Source: a virus. Taken from it: 22,920 nt of DNA. Where the stretch lies: positions 1 to 22,920 of IMG/VR virus record IMGVR_UViG_3300044684_000437. The stretch is one strand, 5' to 3'. Positions 21,467 through 22,920 of this stretch are shown here, in pieces. The notes beneath the pieces are model-generated. The model was not told the DNA's origin. It saw only the letters and a list, made by a program, of their open reading frames with translations, and searched no databases. A program made the translations under genes and the position numbers. Within the stretch, counting starts at the first letter, position 1. Every line of letters begins with the position of its first letter.

Positions 21467-22507
21467 TCAGAACTCCAGGGAGACTTCGTTCATGCCCGCG
21501 GCGACCTTGAGCGCCATGAGGGCACCGAAGGAGGCGGCGAGCGCCAGCTCGCGGTCGCCGGACACCCAGGCCGCGAGGTCGGCGTCGGCGGCCAGGCTCG
21601 TGTCCTTGAGGCGCTCGACCACGCGGCGCGACTGCTCGGCGCCCAGGAGCGAGAGGTCGCCGGCCGAGAGCGCGCCGCCCTTCACGACGCGCCCCTTCTT
21701 GGCATGCTTCTCGCGCTGCGCCTGCTTGACCTCCTTGCGGAACGCCCGGCGCTCCTCCTTGCCTCCCTTCTTCGCGGCCCTGGCCTTGCCGACGAGCTGC
21801 TTCTGCCGCTGCCTGTCGCCGCGGGCGTGCACGGCAATCTGCATGGCGTCGCCGGGGGTCACGTCGCCCGAGCGCATCGCCTCGACCAGCTCCTCGTCGC
21901 CCTCGAGGAGGGCAAGGGAGGCGTTGATGGTGTTGTCCGAGAACCCCGTGGCCTTCTCGATCTCCTTCAGAGTCATCGGCGGCATGTCCAGGTCGGGGTC
22001 GCCGTCGCGCAGGCGCTTGAAGCCCAGGGCGCGCTCGTACGGCAGGAGCGGCTTGCCGCCGTTCTCGACGAACATCTCGATGGTGGCCGTGCGGATGTCC
22101 ATGCCCTTGTCGAGGATGGTGGCGGGCACGCCGAAGGGAAAGGAGACGCCCGCCTTGCGCAGGAGGTGGATGGAGCCCGCGCGGCGGTGGCCGCGGACAA
22201 CCTCAAAGAGGTACTTGCCGCCCTCCGACAGCGGGTCGGAAGGGGCCAGGCGCAGCAGCCCGATGGGGTGCATGAGGCCCCCGGACTCCGGGTCGCGCTC
22301 GAGCTTCGCCCTGATCTGCTCGGCGAGCTCCTTGAGGTCGCCCATGTCGGTGCGGATGTTCCACCCGGGGCGCACGGCGATCGTGTCGGGGTCGACGTTC
22401 CACGCGCCGCCGGTCTTCTTCACGACGCCCGGCCCGTTGCTGCTCTTCGCGGCAGGCTTCTCGCCGACCACCGGGGCGTCCGCCTCTGCTGCCATGTCTG
22501 CTTTCAT
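21467..22507 (-). CDS. ParB/Spo0J-like protein
   Basis: A 346-residue protein from ATG 22507 (GGAG eight bases upstream). The N-terminal PGWNIRTDMGDLKELAEQIR begins a ParB/Srx domain. KYLFEVVRGHRRAGSIHLLR (about 98-117) carries the GHRR signature that in ParB binds CTP, and PYERALGFKRL follows. A helix-turn-helix is likely at about 169-190 (MTLKEIEKATGFSDNTINAS). The C-terminus has a long Lys/Arg-rich helix (about 250-275) and a final Ala-rich segment. ParB proteins act in partition or transcription regulation, and phage members often work without ParA as regulators or nucleases. No ParA or parS is visible here. Confidence 0.85.
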   Translation of the reverse strand: MKADMAAEADAPVVGEKPAAKSSNGPGVVKKTGGAWNVDPDTIAVRPGWNIRTDMGDLKELAEQIRAKLERDPESGGLMHPIGLLRLAPSDPLSEGGKYLFEVVRGHRRAGSIHLLRKAGVSFPFGVPATILDKGMDIRTATIEMFVENGGKPLLPYERALGFKRLRDGDPDLDMPPMTLKEIEKATGFSDNTINASLALLEGDEELVEAMRSGDVTPGDAMQIAVHARGDRQRQKQLVGKARAAKKGGKEERRAFRKEVKQAQREKHAKKGRVVKGGALSAGDLSLLGAEQSRRVVERLKDTSLAADADLAAWVSGDRELALAASFGALMALKVAAGMNEVSLEF

Positions 22508-22580
22508 GTTCGTATCTCCGTTGGTTGACGACGGCCCGATGCCGTCCCGCCGCGCCGACCCGCGACGCGCCGGGATGGGA

Positions 22581-22751
22581 TCATCCCGCTTTCCTTGCCC
22601 GATTGCTCACCATGTCTCGACCTTCTTCCTTGAGCTTCTCACACAATTTGCGCTCGCCCGCCCTGTGCGCCATGACATACCCGCGGTTGGGTATGTTGGC
22701 GAGCACAAGCGGCTTGCCGCAGTACTGGCACCTCAGATTTACATGCTTCAT
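22581..22751 (-). CDS. Small zinc-finger-like protein
   Basis: A 56-residue protein from ATG 22751, overlapping the previous stop in TGATG. It reads MKHVNLRCQYCGKPLVLANI, with a C-x2-C knuckle, then MAHRAGERKLCEKLKEEGRD with a His and a third Cys, suggesting a single zinc site. The C-terminus is basic. Such mini-proteins often bind DNA or another protein. No family is assigned. The upstream extension to 22829 overlaps the previous gene and is rejected. Confidence 0.6.
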   Translation of the reverse strand: MKHVNLRCQYCGKPLVLANIPNRGYVMAHRAGERKLCEKLKEEGRDMVSNRARKAG

Positions 22752-22920
22752 CACTTCTCCGCGAACGACAGCGCCGACTCGGCGTCCTGCATCACCGGGA
22801 CGGGGACGCTGCCCGGCGACTCCGAGCACGCCAAGAACATGCGCTCCAGGGCGCGCCTGAGGATGTCGCGCTGCAGCGCCATCTCCTCGACGGCGATGTG
22901 GAACTGCAGCGAGTCCGTCC
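22751..22920 (-). CDS. 3' end of an unrecognised gene
   Basis: The last 55 residues of a gene entering from the right edge. They read TDSLQFHIAVEEMALQRDIL, then RRALERMFLACSESPG and VMQDAESALSFAEK. It is mostly helical with Glu and Arg. The stop overlaps the next start. Nothing more can be said without the missing 5' part. Confidence 0.6.
   Translation of the reverse strand, partial: TDSLQFHIAVEEMALQRDILRRALERMFLACSESPGSVPVPVMQDAESALSFAEK

Overview
The window is part of the genome of a tailed bacteriophage (Caudoviricetes), either free or as a prophage. It has a contractile-tail (myovirus-type) virion. Every gene I accept is on the minus strand, so the biological reading order runs from base 22920 down to base 1. 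The DNA is strongly GC-rich throughout. Genes are packed with ATGA, GTGA or TGATG overlaps, and most starts have an AAGGAG-type ribosome binding site. This suggests a high-GC Gram-negative host, plausibly Betaproteobacteria or Pseudomonas-like bacteria, but that is inference.

Layout in transcription order. (1) 22920-18616: an early/middle cassette. It holds the end of an unrecognised gene, a small Cys/His protein, a ParB-like protein, five small unknown proteins, a MazG/HisE-like NTP pyrophosphohydrolase with an N-terminal membrane anchor, and a Cys-rich helix-turn-helix protein that I read as a candidate Q-like late regulator. (2) 18615-17880: a 0.7 kb non-coding region. It contains a strong intrinsic terminator, a promoter-like element, a 14-bp inverted repeat that would begin the transcript, and a second hairpin with a T-tract. 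This resembles the Q / pR' / tR' arrangement of lambdoid late operons. (3) 17879-15167: two small genes, a structured spacer, then the small and large terminase subunits. (4) 15170-13372: four small coupled genes, one a 39-residue membrane protein, and a charged 304-residue protein, closed by an intrinsic terminator. (5) 13303-9927: three fibre-like genes, including a 734-residue predicted beta-helix protein with an Ala-Pro linker. (6) 9914-4289: portal, MuF-like minor head protein, prohead protease/scaffold, cement protein and major capsid protein. (7) 4227-1: a small protein, the head-tail connector set (DUF4054 adaptor, gp10-like neck protein, head closure, tail terminator), DUF3383 tail sheath, and the first 34 codons of a DUF3277-like tail tube.

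Together these genes package DNA (terminase and portal), build and mature the head (scaffold, DUF2213 protease, capsid, cement), join it to the tail, and make the contractile tail. The least ordinary points are the possible late-transcription switch, the shared N-terminal leader and RARTHD-like motif on consecutive virion genes, a nested scaffold start inside the protease gene, a two-codon minigene with a perfect Shine-Dalgarno, the membrane-anchored MazG-like enzyme, and a fibre module placed between terminase and portal. Lysis, integration, replication and tail-assembly genes are not in this window.
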